The position numbers and the translations under genes were made by a program. Source: Candidatus Baltobacteraceae bacterium (GTDB lineage Bacteria > Vulcanimicrobiota > Vulcanimicrobiia > Vulcanimicrobiales > Vulcanimicrobiaceae). Taken from it: a DNA stretch of 64,000 bases. Positions 17,073 through 25,577 of this stretch are shown here, piece after piece (the first letter of the stretch is position 1; each line of letters begins with the position of its first letter). Location: contig DASXEW010000003.1 in the NCBI GenBank assembly GCA_036489885.1, positions 1,674,001-1,738,000 on the forward strand, in the 5' to 3' direction. The notes under the pieces were generated by a model. It was given only the letters and a program-made list of their open reading frames with translations. It had not been told where the DNA came from and did not search any database.

Positions 17073-17927
17073 ATGCGGCGTTATATATGGCTCGTCGCCT
17101 TGGCATTGGGCGTCGCGATCCTGGGTCTGTCGGCCACGTTGGATGCCGGACGCGCCGCCACGAACAAATTCATGCAGCGGGTCAGGGGTACCGTCGGTTA
17201 CCAGATCGGCGACGCGGGCGCTTTTAACAATGTTGCGTCGATGCTCGATCTTCCGGACGATGCGTTTGCGGTAACACAGGACAAGTCAGCGGCCCTCCTA
17301 CAGCTCCCGGATTCGTCGATCGTATCGCTCGGCATGAACACGAAAGTGCAAGTAGGCGCGTTCGATTCATCGCAAAACGGACCGGGCGCGACGATCACCG
17401 TCGACGGCGGCGCGTTACGTTTCGAAATCAAGCGTCCGCAAGGGAGCGTTGCAAACTATCGCTTTGTAACGCCGACGTCGCAAGTCGGTGTGCGCGGAAC
17501 CGTTGGTCTGTTGGCGTTGCTGAGTGGCCAAACGACGGTTGCGTGTCTCGAGTGCGCGGCCGACAGCATCACCGTCACCGTCGCCGGACAAACGTACGCA
17601 CTCGCGAGCGGTCAGGTCCTAACCGTAACCGCGGCGGGTGCCGTAACGACCGGCGCCGTGACATCATCAACGCTTGGAATTTTTTCGGGCGCATGGGTTA
17701 GCACCAGTGCGGCCACAGGCGTCGCAGCGGCAACGGCAGGTGTTGCCGGCGGAAGCGGCATTCCGCCCGCGGTGCTGACCGGTGCAGGCGCGGCCGCGGC
17801 TGCGGGCATCGCGATTGACGCCGTGGTGGGGCACTCGACACCTGTTCCGGCCGGTACGGTGCAAGGGTCCGTGTCATTGCAAGGACACGCTCCGCAACCT
17901 ATGTCGACGCCGCGTAAGGCGCCGTAG
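17073..17927 (+). CDS. FecR-domain exported protein
   Basis: This 284-aa protein has an N-terminal signal peptide or anchor (IWLVALALGVAILGLSATL). A FecR-type beta domain follows, with DSSIVSLGMNTKVQVGAF, GALRFEIKRP and FVTPTSQVGVRGTVG. The last ~90 residues are Ala/Gly/Thr-rich. Classic FecR proteins signal to ECF sigma factors, but no sigma or fecI-like gene is adjacent; a structural or periplasmic sensor role is possible. The following lipoprotein ATG abuts the TAG, so the two are co-transcribed. Confidence 0.7.
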   Translation: MRRYIWLVALALGVAILGLSATLDAGRAATNKFMQRVRGTVGYQIGDAGAFNNVASMLDLPDDAFAVTQDKSAALLQLPDSSIVSLGMNTKVQVGAFDSSQNGPGATITVDGGALRFEIKRPQGSVANYRFVTPTSQVGVRGTVGLLALLSGQTTVACLECAADSITVTVAGQTYALASGQVLTVTAAGAVTTGAVTSSTLGIFSGAWVSTSAATGVAAATAGVAGGSGIPPAVLTGAGAAAAAGIAIDAVVGHSTPVPAGTVQGSVSLQGHAPQPMSTPRKAP

Positions 17928-19721
17928 ATGCGTTCATTGCATTTCGCGGCAATCGCCGCCTTGACGTTATCGCTCAGCGCGTGCGCCGGCGGAGGATCCG
18001 GCACGTCGAGTCCGTCGAGCAGGTTGGCAACGGCAAAGATTTCCCTGCAAATCCCCACTGGCCAATCATCCGCGTCGACGTCGGCGAAGGTACGCTATCC
18101 ACAATTCGTTTCGCCGAACGCATCATCGGTGGGAATTACGGTGAATGGCGGGACCGCACAAAAATTTGACGTCAGCGCGACCTCGAATTTATGCTCAACG
18201 AGCGACAACGTGCGCACGTGTACGCTATCGCTGAGCGCTCCCTCAGGTAACGATACCTTCAGCTTCACGATTTATCTCGATCCAAATGGAGTAGGCAATA
18301 TCCTCGCGACGGCGACGCAGGCAGAGCATTTGAATCCCGGTTCGCAATTCAGTTTCACGATTGCGATGAACGCCCTCGTGGGCATGGTGATCGCTACCAC
18401 GCAGGGAAGCCAGAATGCGAGTTGCGGTAGCACCACTATCATCCCCTCGATAACGGAGTTGTGTGCGGACACCATCGTTCTTAGTCTGACCACGTACGAC
18501 AGCAGCGGCGCCCCCATTACAGGGTCGACCCCGTATGCGTCTCCATTAACCGTCACTGTGTCACCGACCGATCCATCGCTCAGCGTCTCGCCCGGTACTA
18601 TATCGGCGCCGGAACAAACATCAACGTTGACCTACAGCGGTGCCGCGATGAGCGCATCGGTCACGAACTCTGTTATGCTCACCGTTTATCTCGGTCCGCA
18701 AGAGGATCTCGCATTTTTGCAGATCCCCGTGTTCCGCGAATCGAACAGCGGACTGGGCGTTACACGTTACGCGCTTCCGGGTTCGACGGTCGGTACCGGC
18801 CTCACGAACTTCCCCGAAGAGATCACCGTCGGTCCCGACAACAATCTGTGGATCGTCGAGCGCGTGACGAACAAGGTCGATCGCATCACGACGTCCGGAA
18901 CGATTACGCAGTTTGCGACGGGGTTTGGCGGATCGCCGAATCCGGTTGGTATAGCCAAGGGTAGCGACGGTAACGTCTGGTTCAACGACGGCAATTGCAC
19001 GATCGGACGCATCAGCACGAGCGGTGCGCTTCAGTCGAGCGTTGTCATTCCACCCGGAACCGGGTGCTTTATGACGCAGATGACGCAAGGTCCCGACGGA
19101 AACGTCTGGTTTCTCGCACCCACCCTCAATGCGGTTGGATACGTCGATAGCGGCTTGACGCCGCACGTTTTCACGATACCGACGGGCAGCGCGATCAACT
19201 ACTTCCTCGACGGCATCACTGCCGGGCCCGACAACGCGGTCTGGTTTAGCGAGAACCACGCCAACAAAATCGCGCGGATACCGACGAACGCAACAAGCGG
19301 CTCGCAAATCACCGAATACACGGTTCCGACCAGCAGCTCGGATCCGCTCGGAATTTCGCTCGGCTCGGACGGCAATCTGTGGTTCGTCGAATTTAATTCG
19401 AATCTCTACGCAAAGATTACGACGTCAGGCGTGATCACGGAATATCCGGGCGTCGTCAATCCGGCGGACTTTGCGAACATGGTCGTCATCGCGAGCGGAC
19501 CAGACGGAAATATGTGGATTCCGCAGGGCGGCGGCGTTGTTCGCTTCAACCCGTCGAACCCCACTACGGCCGCGATACCGTTGTTCAACGACACCGCGCA
19601 AACCGACGATCACGGTATTGTGGCCGGGCCGGACGGTAACATGTGGTTCACCGGTGACGGCTCCGCCGGCGGCGGCGGATTCAATCCGACCGCCGACGAG
19701 ATCGCGAAGTTCACGCCTTAA
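17928..19721 (+). CDS. Vgb-like seven-bladed beta-propeller lipoprotein
   Basis: This 597-aa protein has a lipoprotein signal with lipobox LSAC (Cys19). About 240 residues of Ser/Thr-rich, Ig-like sequence follow. The C-terminal half has seven repeats of the type GPDGNVWF / ITTSGTI (GPDNNLWIVE, GSDGNVWFND, GPDGNVWFLA, GPDNAVWFSE, GSDGNLWFVE, GPDGNMWIPQ, GPDGNMWFTG), as in virginiamycin B lyase/NHL propellers. Whether it is enzymatic is unknown; many environmental paralogues of Vgb are not lyases. It is probably anchored facing the periplasm or outside. Confidence 0.75.
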   Translation: MRSLHFAAIAALTLSLSACAGGGSGTSSPSSRLATAKISLQIPTGQSSASTSAKVRYPQFVSPNASSVGITVNGGTAQKFDVSATSNLCSTSDNVRTCTLSLSAPSGNDTFSFTIYLDPNGVGNILATATQAEHLNPGSQFSFTIAMNALVGMVIATTQGSQNASCGSTTIIPSITELCADTIVLSLTTYDSSGAPITGSTPYASPLTVTVSPTDPSLSVSPGTISAPEQTSTLTYSGAAMSASVTNSVMLTVYLGPQEDLAFLQIPVFRESNSGLGVTRYALPGSTVGTGLTNFPEEITVGPDNNLWIVERVTNKVDRITTSGTITQFATGFGGSPNPVGIAKGSDGNVWFNDGNCTIGRISTSGALQSSVVIPPGTGCFMTQMTQGPDGNVWFLAPTLNAVGYVDSGLTPHVFTIPTGSAINYFLDGITAGPDNAVWFSENHANKIARIPTNATSGSQITEYTVPTSSSDPLGISLGSDGNLWFVEFNSNLYAKITTSGVITEYPGVVNPADFANMVVIASGPDGNMWIPQGGGVVRFNPSNPTTAAIPLFNDTAQTDDHGIVAGPDGNMWFTGDGSAGGGGFNPTADEIAKFTP

Positions 19722-19724
19722 CGG

Positions 19725-20132
19725 TTACTGCACGACGGTCGTTCGAGCAGCGCCCTTCGGAATGAAATAACTGATCGCGAGACGTGCCGTCGACGTTCCG
19801 TTGTTTGCAGCGGAATGCCGGTAGCCGGTCTCTTCGGTCGCGCTTTGTCCCGCGGTGAGTACGTGCGAGCCGGCGCCGTCTTTGATCGTGAACTCGCCGG
19901 AGATCACGGTTACGATTACGGGGCCGCCATGGGAGTGGTTCGGAATTGTGCCGCCCGGCGGAATGTCCAGAACCTGATTGACGAGTTCGTAGTCGCCGGG
20001 CGAAGAAACCGTAACGGTCATTACTTTGGTCGCGACGTTGACGGGGGAAGTCTCGGTTTGGCCGGAGGCATGCGAACCCAAAACCGCGATTAAGGCGCTC
20101 AAACAAAAAAGCGCGACGCTCGTACGCTTCAT
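19725..20132 (-). CDS. Exported cupin-domain protein (paralogue 1)
   Basis: This 135-aa protein has a Sec signal peptide ending near HASG-QTE. A single cupin barrel follows with IPNHSHGGPVIVTVISGEFTI (motif 1, His residues) and GYRHSAANNG (motif 2). Cupins of this type bind a metal and act as small dioxygenases, isomerases or sensors. It is closely similar to its upstream neighbour, so a tandem duplication is likely. The 3' end lies 3 bp from the convergent lipoprotein gene. Confidence 0.7.
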   Translation of the reverse strand: MKRTSVALFCLSALIAVLGSHASGQTETSPVNVATKVMTVTVSSPGDYELVNQVLDIPPGGTIPNHSHGGPVIVTVISGEFTIKDGAGSHVLTAGQSATEETGYRHSAANNGTSTARLAISYFIPKGAARTTVVQ

Positions 20133-20168
20133 GCGAATCGTGTTCAGACCCGCGAGCTATTCGCCTTC

Positions 20169-20594
20169 TTACTTGACAATGATCGTGCGGGCGGCGCCTT
20201 CGGGAATAACGTAGGTGACGGCGAGGTGTGCGATCGTCGTACCGTTGTTTGCAGCGGCGTGAACGTACGCGGCCTCTTCGCTCATGCTCTGACCGGACGT
20301 GAGGACGCGCGTGCCCTTGTTGTCCGTAACCGTCAATTCGCCCGAAATCACCATGACGATGACGGGACCTCCGTGATGATGCTCGCGCATATATGCGCCC
20401 GGCATAAGATCCAGCAATTGATTGACGATGTCATAATCGCCGCCTGCGAGGTTGACCGGCATGTCCGCCATTGCGACGCTAAGGGGTGCTTTTAGCTGCA
20501 TCTGACCGTAGGCGCGTAAGCCTACGACGGCGACAAAGGTGCACGCGCAGACCAGAAGAGCGATTGCGATGATCCTCATACGCGTTCGTCTCAA
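20169..20594 (-). CDS. Exported cupin-domain protein (paralogue 2)
   Basis: This 141-aa protein has an N-terminal hydrophobic signal or anchor (IIAIALLVCACTFVAVVGL). Its cupin is like that of its neighbour: REHHHGGPVIVMVISGELTV, VLTSGQSMSEEAAYVHAAANNGT and a near-identical ending (IPEGAARTIIVK versus IPKGAARTTVVQ). It has three consecutive His in motif 1. The two genes are 36 bp apart and oriented alike. Function is unknown. Confidence 0.7.
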   Translation of the reverse strand: MRRTRMRIIAIALLVCACTFVAVVGLRAYGQMQLKAPLSVAMADMPVNLAGGDYDIVNQLLDLMPGAYMREHHHGGPVIVMVISGELTVTDNKGTRVLTSGQSMSEEAAYVHAAANNGTTIAHLAVTYVIPEGAARTIIVK

Positions 20595-20643
20595 CGGAGG
20601 CCTTAAGGGTCCTGCCGAACTTCTGAAGCGTTAAGGAGAGACC

Positions 20644-21144
20644 ATGAGGCGTTCGTTGATATCGGGTTTTGTTTTTGCCATTCTCTTGGGCTCGGGTGCG
20701 TCTGCTGCGCAAACGCCTTTACGAGCTCGGCTGATTGGAACGTGGCGCTACGTCTCGGTTACGGACACGCACAAGGATGGTAGCCGGGTTCAATCCTTCG
20801 GCAAGAATCCCAGCGGCATTGCCGTCTTCCAGCCGAACGGCACCTACGTCATTGTGGTAACGCGACCCGACCTGCCGAAGTTCGCGTCGAACGCGCGCTT
20901 GCGTGGAACGGCCGCCGAAAATACCGTGGCGGTTCGAGGTTCACTCGGACATTTTGGGACCTACACCGTCAACGAGGCAGAGCGCACGTTCACGACGCGC
21001 GCAATCGGCGCGACCTTTCCGAATATGGTCGGCGTCGATCGCAAATACATCGTGGAGTCGATCACGAAGGACGAGATCGTCTGGATTCCGCTCGAGGCAA
21101 CGGGTGGCGGACGAGGCCGCGGTGTTCTTCGGCGCGTTCAATAA
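20644..21144 (+). CDS. Exported lipocalin-like domain protein
   Basis: This 166-aa protein has a signal peptide (SGFVFAILLGSGASA-AQ) and a lipocalin_5-type beta-barrel. It starts RLIGTWRYVSV, passes through GIAVFQPNGTYVIVVTRPDLP, and has the late YTVNEAERTFTTRAIGATFPNMVG. Such proteins are thought to bind small hydrophobic ligands. AAGGAGAGACC upstream of the ATG is a good ribosome-binding site. The stop abuts the next ATG, implying co-transcription with the MmgE/PrpD protein. Confidence 0.7.
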   Translation: MRRSLISGFVFAILLGSGASAAQTPLRARLIGTWRYVSVTDTHKDGSRVQSFGKNPSGIAVFQPNGTYVIVVTRPDLPKFASNARLRGTAAENTVAVRGSLGHFGTYTVNEAERTFTTRAIGATFPNMVGVDRKYIVESITKDEIVWIPLEATGGGRGRGVLRRVQ

Positions 21145-22590
21145 ATGAATCGACGCACCGTTCTCGGGTGGATGGCATCGGTTGCTGCGTTCGCGCCGTC
21201 ATCGTTTGCGAAGCGGGCAAATGCGGCGGTTGGACCCGAGATGACCGCGCTCAGCACATATATGGGTGCCGCGGGCGCGTCGCCACTCCCATCGAACGTC
21301 GTGGAAAACGCGAAGCATCACATCCTGGACACGCTTGCGTCAATGATTTCCGGCTCGCAATTGGGTCCCGGTCAAGCGGCGCAACGCTTTATTCGCACGC
21401 ATGGCGGAAAGGGCTCGTGCACGATCGCAGCGTCGCGTCTGACCGCGTCGCCGGTCGACGCCGCGCTTGCCAACGCCGAGCTGGCGCAAGCCGACGAAAC
21501 CGACGACTCGCATAACGAATCGCATTCGCATCCCGGCTGTTCGATCGTCCCCGCGGCGCTTGCGGCCAGCGAAGAATTCGGCGTCGACGGAACGCGCTTT
21601 CTACGCGCGGTGACGCTCGGTTACGACGTCGGCACTCGCGCGACGATCGCGCTGTTCGGCTCGCTCGGCACATTCAATCCGAAAAGCAGTTTGAGCACGC
21701 ATGCGATCGCGGGGACGTTCGGCTCAGCCGCCGCGGCGGCGTGCGTTGCCGGGCTTGACGCGCACCACATGACGTGGGTGCTCGATTATGCGGCGCAACA
21801 GTCGTCAGGGATTCACGCTTGGCAACGCGACAGCGAGCATATCGAGAAATCGTTCGTTTTCGCCGGAATGCCGGCCCGCAACGGCGTTACGGCGGCGCTG
21901 GTCGTCCAATCGGGATGGACGGGCGTCGACGACATCTTCACGGGAGAAGACAATTTCTTCAAAGCCTACGGCCCGACGGCACAGCCGGAGCGGCTCACGG
22001 AACATCTAGGCGAGCGCTACGAAATCGTCGAGACGGATATCAAAGAGTGGACGGTTGGATCGCCGATTCAAGGCGCGCTCGACGCGCTCGTTGCGATCCG
22101 TAGCCGCAGGCCGTTTGAGGCAAGCCAGGTTCAGGCCGTTACCGTGCGTCTCGCTCCTGAAATCGCGAGAACAGTAGACAACCGCAACATCCCCGATATC
22201 TGCATGCAGTACATGGTCGCGGTGATGCTTCTCGATAAGACGGCGTCATTTCGCGCGGCGCACGATATGGCGCGCATGAGGGATCCGCGGATCCTCGAGC
22301 AACGTGCCAAAATAACGCTCGTGCACGATCCGGATCTCCAAAAAGAGATGCCGGTCCGAGTCGCAATCGTCGAGGTTGCGTTTACCGACGGTACTCGCCT
22401 TTCGGAGCGCGTCACCGCCGTGCGCGGGACGCCGCGTAACCCGATGTCAAAAGACGAAGTGATCGCTAAAGCGCAGGATCTCATGAATGACGTTATCGGG
22501 CGCGAGAAATCGGAACGGCTGATCGAGACCGTCTACGCAATCGAGTCCGTGAAGGACGTCCGAAGCTTGCGACCGCTCCTTCAAACCTGA
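21145..22590 (+). CDS. MmgE/PrpD-family protein with Tat-like signal
   Basis: This 481-aa protein belongs to the 2-methylcitrate dehydratase fold family (MmgE/PrpD). Typical features are HHILDTLASMISGS, ADETDDSHNESHSHPGCSIVPAALA, the helical domain with GTFGSAAAAACVAGLD, and the C-terminal domain FTDGTRLSERVTAVRGTPRNPMSKDEV. The N-terminus MNRRTVLGWMASVAAFAPSSFA has a twin arginine and a hydrophobic stretch, suggesting Tat export, which is unusual for a family with cytoplasmic PrpD members. The substrate is unknown. Confidence 0.75.
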   Translation: MNRRTVLGWMASVAAFAPSSFAKRANAAVGPEMTALSTYMGAAGASPLPSNVVENAKHHILDTLASMISGSQLGPGQAAQRFIRTHGGKGSCTIAASRLTASPVDAALANAELAQADETDDSHNESHSHPGCSIVPAALAASEEFGVDGTRFLRAVTLGYDVGTRATIALFGSLGTFNPKSSLSTHAIAGTFGSAAAAACVAGLDAHHMTWVLDYAAQQSSGIHAWQRDSEHIEKSFVFAGMPARNGVTAALVVQSGWTGVDDIFTGEDNFFKAYGPTAQPERLTEHLGERYEIVETDIKEWTVGSPIQGALDALVAIRSRRPFEASQVQAVTVRLAPEIARTVDNRNIPDICMQYMVAVMLLDKTASFRAAHDMARMRDPRILEQRAKITLVHDPDLQKEMPVRVAIVEVAFTDGTRLSERVTAVRGTPRNPMSKDEVIAKAQDLMNDVIGREKSERLIETVYAIESVKDVRSLRPLLQT

Positions 22591-22592
22591 CG

Positions 22593-23414
22593 CTACGCGT
22601 CGTTCGAAAACATCACCGAAATGCCATCAAGCGGGATGCCGTGCAGTGCCGTGTCCCAGCGCTGCCCTCTCACGGCGGGAAAGGCGCGCGTTAGCGTTCC
22701 GGTCGTGATGATCTCGCCCGCAGCAAGCGGCGGATTGTGCTGGTCGTGCCGCAATAGCTCGATCAGGTGCAGCAAGGCGTGCAACGGACCGTCGATGACA
22801 TTGGAGGCATGCCCGCGATCCATTTTCTCGCCGTTACGGGATAGCTCGATATCGAACGAGCACAACATGCGCGTCCATTCGGCGAGGTCTTGCGGCTGTT
22901 GTCGTTGCGGGCCCAGCAGGAGTGCACCATGCAGGCCGTTCGCGGCGACTGAATCGGCGGCCGTGAATTTCCATCCCGGAAAAATCGACTGGACGATCTC
23001 AAAACCGTGAGTTGCCCACTCGATCGACCCCAACAACTCTTCGGGCGACAAGCCTCCGCGCGGGACAGTGCGTAATTTGAACGCGATTTCCGGTTCGATT
23101 TGCGGTTCGCTGAACGCGTCGAGGGAAAATCCGCCGCCGACGTTCGACAGTTCGTGTGCCGTCGTGTCGTAAACGTAGCCCCAGATTGGGGCGAAAACGC
23201 CGTATTCACTCCAAATCCGTCGATTCGTAAATCCGATCTTGCGACCGACGACGCGTTCTCCTCGCGCCTCACGCAGCTCGCGCATTCGAGCAATGATGGC
23301 GTAAGCCTGATCCAGATCGAACGTCGCGTCCCCCTCTGAGAAGGGGCCGATTTGCTCGCCTCGATCGAGGGCTTCAAGGGTAGATTCCGCGATATCGGCG
23401 ACCGATGTTGTCAT
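22593..23414 (-). CDS. 2-Keto-4-pentenoate / 2-oxohepta-3-ene-1,7-dioate hydratase family (FAH fold)
   Basis: This 273-aa protein of the MhpD/HpaH hydratase family has DLDQAYAIIARMRELREARGERVVGRKIGFTNRRIW at the N-terminus, QIEPEIAFKL with metal-binding acidic residues, and IITTGTLTRAFPAVRGQRW at the end. It would hydrate 2-oxo-4-enoates formed after meta-cleavage of aromatics. The hpa operon at 53-58 kb lacks a hydratase, so this gene could supply the HpaH step; that link is inferred. It converges on the MmgE/PrpD gene with a 2-bp gap. Confidence 0.75.
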   Translation of the reverse strand: MTTSVADIAESTLEALDRGEQIGPFSEGDATFDLDQAYAIIARMRELREARGERVVGRKIGFTNRRIWSEYGVFAPIWGYVYDTTAHELSNVGGGFSLDAFSEPQIEPEIAFKLRTVPRGGLSPEELLGSIEWATHGFEIVQSIFPGWKFTAADSVAANGLHGALLLGPQRQQPQDLAEWTRMLCSFDIELSRNGEKMDRGHASNVIDGPLHALLHLIELLRHDQHNPPLAAGEIITTGTLTRAFPAVRGQRWDTALHGIPLDGISVMFSNDA

Positions 23415-23747
23415 TGCTCCCGATTCTTAGCGTTCACATAAAGAGAGGCCTCGCTTACGCCGACGCCCCCCATTTGCTTGCCCTTGGCAATCTCATAACA
23501 CATAGAAACATCCGATGACGAGCGACGTAAAATGACGTTGTCGACACTGGCCGCTAGCTTTGAGTGAACAGTACCCGACATGGACTCGTTAAGAAAAGAA
23601 CTGCCGACACTTTGAAATTTGCGAGTGAGCGTTCATAGAATAGTCGAATCACTGGAAGGAACTGAAACACACGCGTTGATACGAACGCATATTGTTGGCG
23701 ACGGGCTTCGTGAGAAGCACAGCAAAGTTTCTTATGTGGAAGGGATT
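23415..23747. other. Intergenic region with no recognised gene
   Basis: These 333 bp lie between a divergent hydratase and an exported protein and are less GC-rich than the surroundings. An in-frame extension of the downstream gene reaches back to 23619, but its translation is not protein-like and the signal peptide begins at 23748. I see no clear promoter, repeat or RNA. Confidence 0.5.
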
Positions 23748-24356
23748 ATGAGAGTATCAGGCACCGTGCGGTTTGTCATCGCGTGTATCATGTGTCTTTT
23801 CGGCAGTGCGCTGTGTACAGCGAACGCCTTCGCGCAGAGCACAGCCGGCCCCGAGCCCTCGATCATTAACCTCGCCACGCCAATCCCAGGCGTAGTAACC
23901 GTGAACTTGCCGAGAGATATTCCGCTTGTTGTGGAGACCGCAGAGAGTATTAATTCGTATTCAGCCGCAACGGGCGAGCGAGTCAAATATCGCGTGTTAC
24001 AAGATTTTATCGTAGGCGGATACTTGATTGCAAAAGCCGGCGACGAGGCCGAGGGAATGGTTCAGGAGGGGCAACAAGGCAAAGCTGGGTTCTACGGGAT
24101 CGGCTACAAGGCGGCAAATCTTAGGGTCAGCGTTGATAAGATTTTTACGTTTTGCGGATCAACGCTGCAAGTTGACTTCGATCGGTCAGAATATCGCCGC
24201 CGTCAAGGTTTTATGGGAAGCAACAAAGACGTCGGCGTTGCCAAGGGACAGCAATACGTTCCAACTGTGGATCACCCGCAACAGGTCTGCGCTGTAAAAA
24301 CGGACGAGAAAGCTCTACCGATTCCGAAGGACGCTCTTCACGCAGACAAGGGATAA
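23748..24356 (+). CDS. Exported protein of unknown function
   Basis: This 202-aa protein has a clear signal peptide MRVSGTVRFVIACIMCLFGS continuing to ANAFA-QST. The mature part is beta-rich (VTVNLPRDIPLVVETAESINSYSAATGERVKYRVLQDFIVGGYLIAKAGDEAEG). That pattern recalls periplasmic proteins in which 'resistance to change of state' loops set a surface barrel (compare the gene at 48466), but the family is not recognised. Two Cys (around FCGST and QQVCAV) could form a disulfide. ATG 23748 has AAGGGATT before it. GC is lower than neighbours, which may mean transfer. Confidence 0.6.
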   Translation: MRVSGTVRFVIACIMCLFGSALCTANAFAQSTAGPEPSIINLATPIPGVVTVNLPRDIPLVVETAESINSYSAATGERVKYRVLQDFIVGGYLIAKAGDEAEGMVQEGQQGKAGFYGIGYKAANLRVSVDKIFTFCGSTLQVDFDRSEYRRRQGFMGSNKDVGVAKGQQYVPTVDHPQQVCAVKTDEKALPIPKDALHADKG

Positions 24357-24412
24357 CGCTTGGCTGCCGAGAGCAAAAAAGAAAGAGCCTCCTTTTGATG
24401 CTGCCGCCAACG

Positions 24413-24443
24413 AAAAAGGAGCCTCGACATTTGCCAAGGCTCC
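24413..24443 (-). terminator. Terminator of tRNA-fMet
   Basis: On the minus strand GGAGCCT pairs with AGGCTCC (7 bp, 12-nt loop) and is followed by TTTTT. It begins 5 nt after the tRNA 3' end. Its distal arm can alternatively pair with CTCCTTTT at 24389-24396, so plus-strand transcripts could form a different hairpin. Confidence 0.85.
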
Positions 24444-24448
24444 CTGGT

Positions 24449-24525
<77 letters not shown>

Positions 24526-24534
24526 GCGAACGAC

Positions 24535-24564
24535 AGTATAGGGGTAGGCTCCAGGCGGCGTCAA
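24535..24564 (-). promoter_or_regulatory. Sigma-70-type promoter of tRNA-fMet
   Basis: On the minus strand TTGACG (24559-24564) and TATACT (24535-24540) are separated by 18 bp. The -10 element ends 9 bp before the tRNA 5' end. This is the best consensus-like promoter in the window. Confidence 0.8.
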
Positions 24565-24586
24565 GGGCCCCGATGAAGCGCGCCGC

Positions 24587-25573
24587 GTGACAGCGACCTG
24601 GCTTCGAGATCTTCCAAAGGTACAGCTCCACTGCCACCTTGAGGGCACGGTTCGCCCCGCGACCCTTCGGGAGCTTGGACGGCTCGTAGGTCTCGACGTC
24701 CCGCCCGACTTGTACGAGTTTGCGGACTTCCCGGAGTTCTTGCTCGCTTTCCAAGCCGTTTGCAAGGCCCTCAATGGCCCCGAGCCGTTCGCGCGGATCG
24801 CGCGCGAGTACGTAGAGGATGCAGTCGCGCAGGGTGTGCGCTATGCCGAGATTTTCATCTCGCCGTCGGTGTGGTCGTTCTTTCATCCATCGATCGATGA
24901 AGAAGCATGCGTACGCGCAATTCGCGAAGCGCTTTCGCACGACGCGATCGACGTCGCGCTGATCTGCGACGTCACGCGTAATTTCGGTCCCGAAGCTGCG
25001 GTGAAAACCGTCGAGCGCGTGTCGCGATGGAAAGGGCACGGCGTCATCGGTATAGGTCTCGGCGGCGATGAATCGCGATTCCCAGCGCAACTTTTTCCGC
25101 AAGCGTTCGAACGCGCGCGCAGCGCGGGATTACACACGGTCGCGCACGCCGGCGAAGTCGCTGGTGCGCAGTCGGTGCGCGATGCCGTCGAGATTCTCGG
25201 CGCCGAGCGGATCGGTCACGGCATTCGCGCGCTCGAAGACGATGCGGTCGTAGCGATGCTGGTCGAGCGGCGCATTCCGTTGGAAGTCTGTCCGACCTCG
25301 AATCGCCGCACTGGTGCGTGCCCGGAAGACCAGATTCATCCGCTAGCGCAGCTCGATGAGGCGGGCGTCATCGTCACGATCGACTCGGACGATCCGGCCA
25401 TGTTCCGCTGTACGCTCCTCGACGAGTATGCTCTGGTCGAAGAGACGATGGGCACCGACGCGGTCGTGCGCATCGCGCGCAATGGCATCGAGGCGTCGTT
25501 CGCGTCGCCTAAGCGGAAAGCCGAGCTGCTCCACGCCTTGGAAAGCGCCACAGTCCCCGCGCGGCGAAGCTAA
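24587..25573 (+). CDS. Adenosine deaminase family protein
   Basis: This 328-aa metallo-hydrolase of the amidohydrolase fold has zinc ligands in KVQLHCHLEG (His15, His17), the catalytic HAGE, RIGHGIRAL, and IDSDDPAMF with the late Asp. Deamination of adenosine or adenine is likely. Aminodeoxyfutalosine deaminase (futalosine menaquinone pathway) is a real alternative, because the SDDP segment is shared. Start GTG 24587. A DtxR-type regulator follows 4 bp after the stop. Confidence 0.8.
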   Translation: MTATWLRDLPKVQLHCHLEGTVRPATLRELGRLVGLDVPPDLYEFADFPEFLLAFQAVCKALNGPEPFARIAREYVEDAVAQGVRYAEIFISPSVWSFFHPSIDEEACVRAIREALSHDAIDVALICDVTRNFGPEAAVKTVERVSRWKGHGVIGIGLGGDESRFPAQLFPQAFERARSAGLHTVAHAGEVAGAQSVRDAVEILGAERIGHGIRALEDDAVVAMLVERRIPLEVCPTSNRRTGACPEDQIHPLAQLDEAGVIVTIDSDDPAMFRCTLLDEYALVEETMGTDAVVRIARNGIEASFASPKRKAELLHALESATVPARRS

Positions 25574-25577
25574 CCGC

